Assembly: GCA_045535635.1 (NCBI GenBank)
Contig: JAZSLZ010000135.1
Coordinates: 1-29,665, forward strand
Reading direction: 5' to 3'
Length of the DNA stretch: 29,665 nt
DNA from: RGIG8700 sp045535635
Lineage (GTDB): Bacteria > Bacillota > Clostridia > RGIG6154
The position numbers and the translations under genes are program-made. Position 1 is the stretch's first letter; each line of letters starts with the position of its first letter. Shown here in pieces: positions 8,641-16,160 of the stretch. The notes under the pieces were generated by a model. It saw only the letters and a program-made list of their open reading frames with translations. It was not told the DNA's origin and did no database searches.

Positions 8641-9060
8641 ATGATTAATACTGCAAAAATATTTATTTATATTGAGTTTAGTGCTGATAATTTGCCCAAA
8701 GAAAGGATTAATGATTTATGGAATAATTGTGATGTCTATTTTTCAATGAAAGGAGAACCCTTTTTTGAATTTGAGTCGGGGCAAAAAATAAAAAAACACA
8801 GGAAATATGATTACTGTAACATTCGATATGAGTTTCTACAAAGTGAATCGACATTAAACGATATATTGATAAATTTCTTAATAACACAAAGAGATAGTCT
8901 TAATTACATATCAAGCAATTATGTTGATGTTACCCCAAAAATCCATATATGTATATATCCATCTTCAGAGCAATATACTTTTGATTTTTCTATTGACCTA
9001 TTAAAACTGTTATCGCTATTAAATATAGAAATAGGCATTACTGTTTTGCAACTGGGGTAA
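8641..9060 (+). CDS. Small cytoplasmic protein, DUF4279-like; possible orphan immunity protein
   Basis: 139 residues from ATG 8641. An in-frame GTG at 8626 exists, but GTGAG at 8626-8630 is better read as a weak ribosome binding site. The protein starts with a beta strand (AKIFIYIEFS), has an acidic/aromatic centre and ends with FDFSIDLLKLLSLLNIEIGI. This pattern of a late hydrophobic strand, two short helices and a final strand resembles DUF4279 proteins, which often sit in toxin-immunity loci. The resemblance is judged by eye and is not certain. There is no signal peptide or membrane segment. The gene stands between the RAYT and the second copy of its promoter and has no clear promoter of its own, so it may depend on read-through from the RAYT gene. 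Confidence 0.6.
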   Translation: MINTAKIFIYIEFSADNLPKERINDLWNNCDVYFSMKGEPFFEFESGQKIKKHRKYDYCNIRYEFLQSESTLNDILINFLITQRDSLNYISSNYVDVTPKIHICIYPSSEQYTFDFSIDLLKLLSLLNIEIGITVLQLG

Positions 9061-9078
9061 ACAACTATGCAAATTGGC

Positions 9079-9152
9079 GGCAAATTGGGGACGTGCCTGA
9101 TTTTGCAAGTTCTCGTTGACAACTTCTCTTTGATTATGCTATTATTAATTAA
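9079..9152 (+). repeat. 74-bp exact direct repeat, copy 2
   Basis: Identical to 7708-7781. Here it is not followed by a transposase. At its 3' end it joins another GGGGACGGG repeat, and at its 5' end CAAATTGG is doubled (9070-9077 and 9081-9088). It looks like the 5' remnant of a second RAYT copy, or a duplication of the first. Confidence 0.95.
9116..9145 (+). promoter_or_regulatory. Duplicated RAYT promoter, now in front of the small membrane protein gene
   Basis: The TTGACA (9116-9121), 18-bp spacer, TATTAT (9140-9145) arrangement is identical to that of the RAYT promoter. Its transcript would begin near 9152 and enter the gene at 9196 after about 45 nt. Confidence 0.6.
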
Positions 9153-9155
9153 TGG

Positions 9156-9178
9156 AATTGGGGACGGGACAGGTAATT
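9156..9178. repeat. Degenerate REP-like unit
   Basis: AATT, GGGGACGGGACAGG and AATT follow directly after the second 74-bp repeat. The GGGGACG core is shared with the other units, but no strong stem forms. Confidence 0.45.
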
Positions 9179-9195
9179 AAAAAAGGAGAAAGGAA

Positions 9196-9567
9196 ATGGA
9201 ACAAGCAATATTACTAATACGAGAATTGTCCCCACTTATGTTAATTATTATTAGTTTAAGTGTATATAAAAAGTCTTTTAAAACAAGCATTGTCCTTGCG
9301 TCCTTTGCTTTTATTATGTTTATACTATTCAACTGTATAACAATAATTAATTCATATATTATTTTTATTTCAGGGGTAATGTCTAATACTTTTTTTGCCT
9401 TTTTAAGTTCTGTTTTAATCAAAGCATTTATTTTATTACTAAATTTGATATTTCTTTGCATAAAGAAAATCAAGCTGTGTAAAGGAACAATTATTTTGTT
9501 TATGATATTATTATTTATTACCAATTTAAATTCCATTATGACAATATGGGTATATCTAACAGCATGA
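9196..9567 (+). CDS. Small four-helix membrane protein, function unknown
   Basis: 123 residues, ATG 9196 preceded by AGGAG and AAAGGA at 9183-9193. Almost the whole chain is hydrophobic, with about four membrane helices: roughly 8-25, 29-55, 62-88 and 98-120. Short polar links such as KKSFKTS and KKIKLCK separate them. There is no catalytic motif and I recognise no family. The gene is expressed, if at all, from the duplicated RAYT promoter. It ends with the TGA of a REP unit (CATGAGACAGG), so both of its ends are made of repeat DNA. A membrane immunity protein or a degenerate passenger gene are both possible. The DNA is very AT-rich. Confidence 0.65.
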   Translation: MEQAILLIRELSPLMLIIISLSVYKKSFKTSIVLASFAFIMFILFNCITIINSYIIFISGVMSNTFFAFLSSVLIKAFILLLNLIFLCIKKIKLCKGTIILFMILLFITNLNSIMTIWVYLTA

Positions 9568-9611
9568 GACAGGGGATGAGACAGGACACAAGGGGACGGT
9601 TCTGTTGTGTC
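9562..9611. repeat. REP-like hairpin with GGGGACGGTTCTG loop
   Basis: Two CATGAGACAGG-type starts (from 9563 and about 9574) are followed by GACACAA (9585-9591) and TTGTGTC (9605-9611), a perfect 7-bp stem around GGGGACGGTTCTG. It matches the unit at 7651-7690 in its core and flank, and provides the stop codon at 9565-9567. Confidence 0.75.
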
Positions 9612-9642
9612 AACAAAAGAGAGAAGACAGAAAGGAGAAGAG

Positions 9643-10884
9643 ATGAAAAAAATAATTAGTTTTTTTATAACATTTGGAATAATTTTTACATTAGTATTAC
9701 CTGTGTATGCACAGACAAATATCGAATGTAGTTATACAATTGAGGGAAATACAATAAATGTAACTGGAAAAGTAAACGATATTAACCATTCCTGTAAGGT
9801 AACAATTTTTGTAGGAACTGTTGATAACATTCTTTACCTAAATCAAACAACATCTGAATCAGACGGAAACTTTGTGTTTGAATTTGTGTTTCCTGATGAT
9901 TTACCTTACGGAGAATATGATTTAGCAATAGGTTCTAACACAGGGGCACCGGCATATAAGGGAACAATAAATTATGTTTATGTTCCTCGAAAAATAGACA
10001 GGACATTTGTAAATACAGATATGACAATTTCTGTAAACCGTTATATTCCGACTATTATGGGAACATTAAGCTGTATTGAAGGAAAAACAGTTACATTTAC
10101 CGTTGTTAATGTAACGGATAATACTGTAATTGCAGAAGATGTAATAACGGCAGCAGACGGGAATTACACTTTATCGTATACGCTTCCAAGTCTTTTGTAT
10201 AACAAGGAGTATAGCATTGAATTAAACTGCGTTGAAAATGGTGAAAGCAATTTAAATTTTAATTTGGCTATTGATTCTGATGTAATTCTGTTGAACGTAG
10301 ACGGACAGGTAAATGTTGCTGACAATGTTAAGCTTAACGCTTCGCTTAAGACTACCAATTCGGACTTAATAAACAAAAGAACAAGCATAACTTCGAGCAA
10401 AGCTGTATCAACTACTATTCCTAATCTGGTTGGTAATATGACGGCACAGCTTACAATGGAGGGTATTGAAACGGTTACAGAAGAAGCTCCCGAAACACCT
10501 TCTGATGAATATGACGAAGAGTATGAAAGTCAGACTTTTGATTCTTTTTATATCATATCAGGAGCAAACGGAGTTTATAAAGACCTGTTTATGCATTTTA
10601 CAAATGTAGCAGATGTTGAAAACAGCCTGTTTACAATTCAATATGATTCTTCTTCACTTGAGCTTGCAGATCTTTGTGCATTAACGGCTGAAAAGGAAAT
10701 AGGTACGGGCATAATAAGCGGAACAAACATTGAAATTGTTTCTGTGTCAGATGGGGAAGTACAAATAAAATACAATTATGACACGACAAATGGGAAAATA
10801 ATGACAGGAAATCTAAATGTAATACGATTTAAAAAACTTACATCATCAGACACTGTTATAACAACAGTAACGGAAAGAATATAA
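9643..10884 (+). CDS. Secreted beta-sandwich protein with C-terminal cohesin-like domain
   Basis: 413 residues from ATG 9643, five bases after AAAGGAG (9631-9637). The in-frame GTG at 9607 lies inside a REP repeat and would put 12 extra residues before the signal peptide, so it is rejected. Residues 1-24 are a signal peptide (MKKIISFF ... LPVYA). Two Ig-like or carboxypeptidase-regulatory-like beta modules follow (about 27-115 and 125-210; each has a DGN.. turn, SDGNFVFEF and ADGNYTLSY). After an acidic linker (EEAPETPSDEYDEEYE) comes a C-terminal domain of about 115 residues with the strand pattern of a cohesin (FTIQYDSSSLELADL). There is no SLH, LPXTG or dockerin motif. It probably works outside the cell as a binding or scaffold protein. 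The call is from fold-like patterns only. Confidence 0.75.
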   Translation: MKKIISFFITFGIIFTLVLPVYAQTNIECSYTIEGNTINVTGKVNDINHSCKVTIFVGTVDNILYLNQTTSESDGNFVFEFVFPDDLPYGEYDLAIGSNTGAPAYKGTINYVYVPRKIDRTFVNTDMTISVNRYIPTIMGTLSCIEGKTVTFTVVNVTDNTVIAEDVITAADGNYTLSYTLPSLLYNKEYSIELNCVENGESNLNFNLAIDSDVILLNVDGQVNVADNVKLNASLKTTNSDLINKRTSITSSKAVSTTIPNLVGNMTAQLTMEGIETVTEEAPETPSDEYDEEYESQTFDSFYIISGANGVYKDLFMHFTNVADVENSLFTIQYDSSSLELADLCALTAEKEIGTGIISGTNIEIVSVSDGEVQIKYNYDTTNGKIMTGNLNVIRFKKLTSSDTVITTVTERI

Positions 10885-10889
10885 TTAAT

Positions 10890-10916
10890 AAACCGCCATA
10901 GATTTTGTGGCGGTTT
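10890..10916 (+). terminator. Intrinsic terminator after the secreted protein gene
   Basis: AAACCGCCA (10890-10898) and TGGCGGTTT (10908-10916) form a perfect 9-bp stem with a 9-nt loop, starting five bases after the stop. The T-tract is short. Confidence 0.75.
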
Positions 10917-10945
10917 CGTATATTGCCAATATTTTAATTATTTGC

Positions 10946-10974
10946 TTGTTAATTTCCATAATCTGTGTTAAAAT
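10946..10974 (+). promoter_or_regulatory. Promoter of csaB-ruvX
   Basis: TTGTTA (10946-10951), 17-bp spacer, TAAAAT (10969-10974). The predicted start is near 10981, and CGGAG at 10992-10996 lies before ATG 11006. Confidence 0.55.
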
Positions 10975-11005
10975 ATATAAATAGTATATTACGGAGAATG
11001 ATGAG

Positions 11006-13192
11006 ATGAAACTTCTTTATGTGATTGAAAATCTTAATATGGGTGTAAATCAGCTTCACATGGTTGAACTTGCTATAAGCTTAAAGCAGGAAAATGTTGA
11101 AATCGTTATTGCATCTGAAGGTGGAATGCTTGAAAGAAAGCTTTCACTTGCAGACATTGTGCATATAGATATTCCTTTTTCAAAAAGCAAAGATATGGCA
11201 GTTTTAAATATTATGAGAATAATAAAAAACCATAAGGTTGATGTGGTTCACAGTTTCGACTCAAAAACAATGAAGCTAACTTCATTTGCGTGTAAGCTTA
11301 CAAATACAAAATTTGTAAGTACTGTTTTTGATGTGCCTGAAAACACACCAAGAAGTCTGTTTGGCTCAAGAGTTTTTTCAACAGGTGTACAGACAACAAA
11401 GGAACTTTTAAACTCTGCAGTTGTAAATCAGGATATAATCGAGATTTCCGATGCTATGCCTGATGATTTACCTGCATATTCAGAACTTAAATCTGTTATG
11501 GATGCGGCAGGTCTTGAAAGAGACAAGAAAAGAATTCTTCATTATTCAAATTTAGATGAAAAAAATTCAATTATCGCTCATGCACTTATTGAATGTGCAA
11601 TTGAGCTTAAAAAAACAGATCCTGATATAGAGATTGTTATTGCAGGTAAAGGCAGAGATTTTGATGCATTAACTGCTAAGGTAACAACCCAAAATGCAAG
11701 AGCAGGAGAGAAAATTGTAAAGCTGATTGGTGCATCTTACGAGCTTGATGCATTGGTGGCTCTTTCAGATATATATGTGGGTTCTTCAAGAGGAGCAATA
11801 TATGCATCAAAATATAAGAAACCTGTTATTGTTGCAGATGCTAAAGGCTATGAAGGAAGCGTGGATATTGAAAGCGTTGAAAGACTTATGGACCTTAATT
11901 TTATGTCTGATAACAAAATGAGCTTTTCAAGAACAAGACTTTTAGCAGACCTTAAAGGTGTTCTTTTAATGGATGCAAAACAGAAGAAAGAAATCGTTGA
12001 GAAAACTTTTTCCCTTGCAACAGAAAAATATTCACAGGAAAAATTAAGAGAAAAAGTATTAAACACATACAAAAATCTTGTAGAATTTGGCGTTGATTAT
12101 TACGACTTTGCTCTTTCAGGCTATTACGGGCACAAAAACAGCGGAGACGATGCACTTTTATCTGCAATTATTAAAGAAATAAGAGAAAAGAAAGAGGATG
12201 CAAGATTTGTGGTTCTTTCTGCAAATCCTGCAGAAACCAAGACGGTTTATGGCGTTGATGCGGTTAACCGATTTAATCCTTTTGCAGTATATAGTGCAAT
12301 CAAGAAAGCGAAGCTTTTTGTAAACGGTGGCGGAAGTCTTATTCAGGATGTAACAAGCTCAAAATCTCTTTATTATTATCTTACTGCCATACATACGGCA
12401 ACAAAGATGAAAAAGAAAACTATGCTTTATGCTAATGGTATTGGTCCTGTTTATAAGAAAAAGAACAAGAACTATGTGAAAAAAGTTTTAAATAAAGTTG
12501 ATTATATAACATTAAGAGACGAAAGGTCTGTAGAAGTTCTTAATTTAATGGGTGTTGACAAACCACCTATAATGGTAACATCAGATCCGTCTGTTTCTAT
12601 TACTCCAAACGGAATTGACAGAGTTAAAGAAATTTTTGAAAACGAAAGAATAGATTTAAAACCATACTTTGTTATTTCAATAAGGGAATGGAAAAACAAA
12701 AATATTGCATCAGAGGTTGCAAAGGCGGCGGATTACATTAGTAAAAAATACGGTCTTACACCTGTTTTTATTCCAATGCAAAATCCCCACGATACAAGTA
12801 TAAGTATAGACTGTATCAAGCAGATGAGCAAGAAGGGATATATGATAAAAGGGGACTATTCCTTTACAGATGTTATGACGGTTGCTTCAAAAGCAACCCT
12901 TGTTATAGGAATGAGACTTCATCTTTTAATGTATGGGGCGAATGTGGCGATACCTGTAATTGGTCTCGTATATGATCCTAAAATTACTGCATATCTTGAC
13001 TATCTTCAGCAGAAATTTACAATCGATGCAAGAATGGTAACATCAAAGAAAATATGCGATATGGCAGATGAAATTTTTGCAGATTATAAGAATATAAGCA
13101 ACGCTCTCGATATTAAAGTCAAAATGCTTAAAGACCTTAATAAGGAAAATGCAAGGATAGCAGTTAAATTAATAAATGGTGAAGAATTATGA
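11006..13192 (+). CDS. csaB: Glycosyltransferase-like domain fused to polysaccharide pyruvyl transferase CsaB
   Basis: 728 residues. Residues 1 to about 360 have a GT-B (GT4-like) fold pattern: LLYVIENLNMGVNQLHM at the start and IEIVIAGKGRDFDAL near 210. The usual donor-site EX7E segment is replaced by SSRGAIYASKYKKPVIV, without the glutamates. From about 363 the CsaB domain begins: GYYGHKNSGDDALL, LFVNGGGSLIQD, YANGIGP, DPSVSITP and the late MRLHLLMYGANVAIP with its conserved His. CsaB transfers pyruvate to the secondary cell-wall polymer, creating the ligand for SLH-domain proteins, so the organism probably anchors S-layer or other SLH proteins in this way. Such fusions are known in clostridia. 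The last bases (ATGA) overlap ruvX, which indicates translational coupling. Confidence 0.92.
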   Translation: MKLLYVIENLNMGVNQLHMVELAISLKQENVEIVIASEGGMLERKLSLADIVHIDIPFSKSKDMAVLNIMRIIKNHKVDVVHSFDSKTMKLTSFACKLTNTKFVSTVFDVPENTPRSLFGSRVFSTGVQTTKELLNSAVVNQDIIEISDAMPDDLPAYSELKSVMDAAGLERDKKRILHYSNLDEKNSIIAHALIECAIELKKTDPDIEIVIAGKGRDFDALTAKVTTQNARAGEKIVKLIGASYELDALVALSDIYVGSSRGAIYASKYKKPVIVADAKGYEGSVDIESVERLMDLNFMSDNKMSFSRTRLLADLKGVLLMDAKQKKEIVEKTFSLATEKYSQEKLREKVLNTYKNLVEFGVDYYDFALSGYYGHKNSGDDALLSAIIKEIREKKEDARFVVLSANPAETKTVYGVDAVNRFNPFAVYSAIKKAKLFVNGGGSLIQDVTSSKSLYYYLTAIHTATKMKKKTMLYANGIGPVYKKKNKNYVKKVLNKVDYITLRDERSVEVLNLMGVDKPPIMVTSDPSVSITPNGIDRVKEIFENERIDLKPYFVISIREWKNKNIASEVAKAADYISKKYGLTPVFIPMQNPHDTSISIDCIKQMSKKGYMIKGDYSFTDVMTVASKATLVIGMRLHLLMYGANVAIPVIGLVYDPKITAYLDYLQQKFTIDARMVTSKKICDMADEIFADYKNISNALDIKVKMLKDLNKENARIAVKLINGEEL

Positions 13193-13596
13193 GAATAATG
13201 GGAATAGACTACGGCGAGAGAAGAACAGGAATTGCAGTTTCTGATCCGCTTGGCTTTACGGCACAGGCAGTTGGAACAGTTAACCACAAAACTCCTGAAG
13301 AGGCACTTTCTCTCGTGCTTGAAAAAATAGAAGAAATAAAGCCTGAAAAGATAGTTTTAGGACTTCCTAAAAATATGGACGGAAGCATCGGCTTTCGTGG
13401 TGAGGCAACACAAAAATTTGCAGATATGCTGAGAGAAAGAATAGAAACACCCATAATCTTCTGGGACGAAAGACTTTCAACAGTATCTGCCATAAGAACA
13501 TTAAATGAAACAAATGTAAGAGGCAAAGACAGAAAAAAAGTAATCGATACAGTTGCAGCTACTTATATATTGCAGAATTATTTAGACAGCATATAA
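13189..13596 (+). CDS. ruvX: Holliday-junction resolvase-like RuvX (YqgF)
   Basis: 135 residues, close to the family norm of about 140. RNase-H-like fold with D7 in MGIDYGERRTGIAVSD, GLPKNMDGS at 58-66, E94 in WDERLST and D120 in DTVAAT, the presumed metal-binding acids. The family is linked to 16S rRNA 5'-end maturation and Holliday-junction cleavage. The start overlaps the csaB stop by four bases, so it is co-translated with a cell-wall gene. It ends directly in the terminator at 13595-13622. Confidence 0.95.
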   Translation: MRIMGIDYGERRTGIAVSDPLGFTAQAVGTVNHKTPEEALSLVLEKIEEIKPEKIVLGLPKNMDGSIGFRGEATQKFADMLRERIETPIIFWDERLSTVSAIRTLNETNVRGKDRKKVIDTVAATYILQNYLDSI

Positions 13597-13622
13597 AAAA
13601 TCCGCCTGATGGCGGATTTTTT
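13595..13622. terminator. Bidirectional terminator between convergent ruvX and galK
   Basis: AAAAAATCCGCC (13595-13606) and GGCGGATTTTTT (13611-13622) form a 12-bp stem with a TGAT loop. Because the stem is A-rich on one side and T-rich on the other, it works in both directions and serves galK as well. Confidence 0.92.
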
Positions 13623-13627
13623 ATATG

Positions 13628-14812
13628 CTATTTTATTTCGCGTCCACCGTCGCCAAGGTCTGAAACATAGAAAGATGGTGCATAACCGATTTTTTCGGTG
13701 TAGTTTTTGCCAACCTTTTCCTTAAATTCTTCAATGGCATCTTCTCTTACGATGTTAACTGTGCAACCGCCAAAACCTGCACCTGTCATTCTTGCGGCAA
13801 TACAACCGTCAACCTTTCTTGCCTCTGAAACTAAAGTATCAAGCTCAATTCCTGTAACCTCGTAAAGGTCTTTTAAAGAGTCACCTGAGCCATTGATGAG
13901 CTTTGCAAATTCTAAAACATCATTATTTTCTAAAGCATCAATTGAGCGAAGAACTCTGTCACATTCATAAACAACGTGAGTTGCTCTTTTGATTTTAACT
14001 TCATCACCAATAACTGCCTTGTGCTTTTCAAAAACATCAACAGGGATTGTGCCAAGATATTCCTGACCAGGAAGAACTGTGCGAAGTGCTTCAAGTGACG
14101 CATCACATTCTGCGCGTCTTTCGTTATATTTTGAGTCCGCAAGACTTCTTTTTTTGTTTGTGTTTGCAATAACGATTTTATAGCCGTCAATGTTAAGAGG
14201 TAAAATCTTGTAGCTTAAATCCTTACAGTCAAGGAATAAGCAATGATTTTTCTTACCCATTGCAGATGCAAACTGGTCCATAATGCCACAGTTAACGCCA
14301 ACATAATTGTTCTCGGCTTTCTGACCGATAACTGCCATTTCAATCATATCTACAGGTTCCGTAATACCTTTTTTCTCGTTTGAGAATGTTGCGAGAGTAA
14401 GGGCAGTTGCAACTTCAATTGCCGCAGAAGATGAAAGTCCGCCACCGTGAGGAAGTGTATCGTCATAAAGCATATCACATCCTACAACATCATATCCTGC
14501 TTTTTCAAGCTCAACTGCAACACCCACCTGATAGTTGCCCCAGAATAAATCCTTGTAAAGCTCAGGTGTGTCAAGGTTTGCTTCAACAATATCATCAAGG
14601 TCTGTTGCTTTCATTCTTAAAATTCTGTCGTCTCTTTTTCTTACTGCGATAGTTGTTCCCATTGTAAGTGCCGCAGGGAAAACATATCCTCCGTTATAGT
14701 CAACATGTTCACCTATAAGATTAACTCTTCCAGGTGATGCGAAAACACGGACATCTTTTTCGCTTCCGCCATAAAGAGCGATAAATTCTTTAATTAACTG
14801 TGCTTTTTCCAT
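13628..14812 (-). CDS. galK: Galactokinase
   Basis: 394 residues, GHMP-kinase family. It phosphorylates alpha-D-galactose at C1 with ATP in the Leloir pathway. The galactokinase signature GRVNLIGEHVDYN is at 28-40, the ATP-binding GGGLSSSAA at 123-131, and the third GHMP motif MTGAGFGG at 342-349. NYVGVNCGIMDQFAS holds the catalytic Asp region. The length is normal. The start is supported by AAGGAG at 14821-14826 (minus strand), nine bases upstream. No galT or galE is next to it, so the other Leloir genes lie elsewhere. PGM at 21752 could handle the resulting glucose-1-phosphate. It has its own promoter, divergent from eno. Confidence 0.97.
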   Translation of the reverse strand: MEKAQLIKEFIALYGGSEKDVRVFASPGRVNLIGEHVDYNGGYVFPAALTMGTTIAVRKRDDRILRMKATDLDDIVEANLDTPELYKDLFWGNYQVGVAVELEKAGYDVVGCDMLYDDTLPHGGGLSSSAAIEVATALTLATFSNEKKGITEPVDMIEMAVIGQKAENNYVGVNCGIMDQFASAMGKKNHCLFLDCKDLSYKILPLNIDGYKIVIANTNKKRSLADSKYNERRAECDASLEALRTVLPGQEYLGTIPVDVFEKHKAVIGDEVKIKRATHVVYECDRVLRSIDALENNDVLEFAKLINGSGDSLKDLYEVTGIELDTLVSEARKVDGCIAARMTGAGFGGCTVNIVREDAIEEFKEKVGKNYTEKIGYAPSFYVSDLGDGGREIK

Positions 14813-14839
14813 ATATAAATCTCCTTATATGTTTTCTTC

Positions 14840-14868
14840 ATTCTAACAGAAAAATAAAAAGATTGCAA
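14840..14868 (-). promoter_or_regulatory. Promoter of galK
   Basis: Read on the minus strand: TTGCAA (14868-14863), 17-bp spacer, TAGAAT (14845-14840). The predicted start is near 14833, leaving a leader of about 20 nt with AAGGAG. Confidence 0.6.
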
Positions 14869-14917
14869 GAATAATATACCATATTTTGCAAAGAATAAAA
14901 AGGAAAGGACTGATGTT

Positions 14918-16141
14918 ATGAAAATTACAAAAGTATGGGCAACAGAGATACTTGATTCAAGAGGAAATCCAACGGTTAGGGCATACGCAGAAAGTGATTT
15001 TGGAGATGTTGGAGTTGCCTCGGTTCCGTCAGGTGCTTCAACAGGACAGTATGAAGCATTGGAACTTCGTGATAACGACGGCAGATATATGGGAAAAGGA
15101 GTTTTGAAAGCCGTTTCAAATGTAAATACTCATATTTGTGAGCTTTTAAAAGGCTTTGATGTTCTGGACCAGGAAAAAATAGATTGTGCTATGATTGAAA
15201 ACGATGGAACAGAAAATAAAGAAAAATACGGTGCAAATGCCACTTTAGCAGTTTCTCTTGCTTGTGCGGATTTAGGTGCTAAAAGCCTTGGAATACCACT
15301 TTATAAATATCTTGGCGGTCATTTTGGCACAACCTTGCCCACACCGATGCTTAATATCATAAACGGCGGTGCCCACGCAAATAACAACATTGATATTCAG
15401 GAATTTATGCTTTTTCCACACGGCTTTGAAAGCTTTAAAGAAAAGCTTCACGCATCAACAAGAGTTTATCACACACTAAAAACTCTTATTAAAGGTTCAA
15501 CTGCAGTAGGCGACGAGGGCGGATTTGCACCAAACCTTGAGAAAGATGAAGAAGCACTTGAACTTATTTGTGATGCAGTTGAAAAGTCTGGCTATAAAAT
15601 GGAAAAACAGTTTTCTCTTTGCCTTGATATTGCATCAAGTGAATGGTATAAGGACGGCAAATATTTTATGCCAAAGGCACAAAAAGAAGTAACAGTTGAT
15701 GAGCTTATAAGCTACTATAAAAAGCTATGCGCAGATTATCCTATCTATTCACTTGAAGACCCAATGGCGGAAAATGATTTTGAAGGCTTTGAGAAAATCA
15801 CGAGAGAGCTTGGCGATAAAATTCAAATCGTTGGTGATGACTTGTTCGTAACCAATGTGAAAAGGCTTAAAGAGGGCATAAAAAGAAAAATGGGTAACGC
15901 CATTTTAATCAAGCCAAACCAGATAGGAACATTAACAGAAACATTAGATGCAATCCGTTTAGCACAGAAAAACGGATTTAATACCATTATATCTCACAGA
16001 AGCGGTGAAACCTGTGACACAAAAATTGCAGATATTGCAGTTGCAACTAATGCAGGTCAAATCAAAACAGGCGCACCTGCAAGGTCAGACAGAACAGAAA
16101 AATATAACAGACTTATAGAAATAGAAGAAGGCACTTTATAA
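14918..16141 (+). CDS. eno: Enolase, short-tailed form
   Basis: 407 residues. Converts 2-phosphoglycerate to phosphoenolpyruvate. All functional residues are visible: H153 (GGAHANN), E162 (IQEFM), E200 (GDEGGFAPN), the metal ligands D237, E280 and D307, K332 (ILIKPNQIGT) and R361-S362 (SHRSGE). The PSGASTG loop is at 37-43. The chain is about 20-25 residues shorter than typical bacterial enolases because it stops right after RLIEIEE. It also has Pro in KPNQIGT where many bacterial enolases have Val or Phe. It is probably active. It could be the only enolase or a second paralogue. The ribosome binding site is AAGGAAAGGA at 14900-14909, and no clear promoter was found. No other glycolytic genes adjoin. 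Confidence 0.93.
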   Translation: MKITKVWATEILDSRGNPTVRAYAESDFGDVGVASVPSGASTGQYEALELRDNDGRYMGKGVLKAVSNVNTHICELLKGFDVLDQEKIDCAMIENDGTENKEKYGANATLAVSLACADLGAKSLGIPLYKYLGGHFGTTLPTPMLNIINGGAHANNNIDIQEFMLFPHGFESFKEKLHASTRVYHTLKTLIKGSTAVGDEGGFAPNLEKDEEALELICDAVEKSGYKMEKQFSLCLDIASSEWYKDGKYFMPKAQKEVTVDELISYYKKLCADYPIYSLEDPMAENDFEGFEKITRELGDKIQIVGDDLFVTNVKRLKEGIKRKMGNAILIKPNQIGTLTETLDAIRLAQKNGFNTIISHRSGETCDTKIADIAVATNAGQIKTGAPARSDRTEKYNRLIEIEEGTL

Positions 16142-16152
16142 TGCCTTCTTCT
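16123..16152. terminator. Terminator overlapping the end of eno
   Basis: AGAAGAAGGCA (16123-16133) and TGCCTTCTTCT (16142-16152) form a perfect 11-bp stem with an 8-nt loop that contains the eno stop codon, followed by GTTTT. It lies between convergent genes, nine bases from the end of the phosphatase gene, and may serve both. Confidence 0.8.
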
Positions 16153-16160
16153 GTTTTCAT

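Noticed and set aside
7651..9611. CRISPR-like array from the repeated GGGGACG units
   Set aside because: Units vary in sequence and orientation, spacing is irregular and genes lie between them; no cas genes are present.
9607..9642. GTG start giving the cohesin-like protein 12 more residues
   Set aside because: The GTG lies in the stem of a REP hairpin, has no ribosome binding site and would displace the signal peptide; ATG 9643 follows AAAGGAG.
13930..14652. Open frames inside galK in other frames
   Set aside because: Low-complexity translations that follow from the codon pattern of galK.
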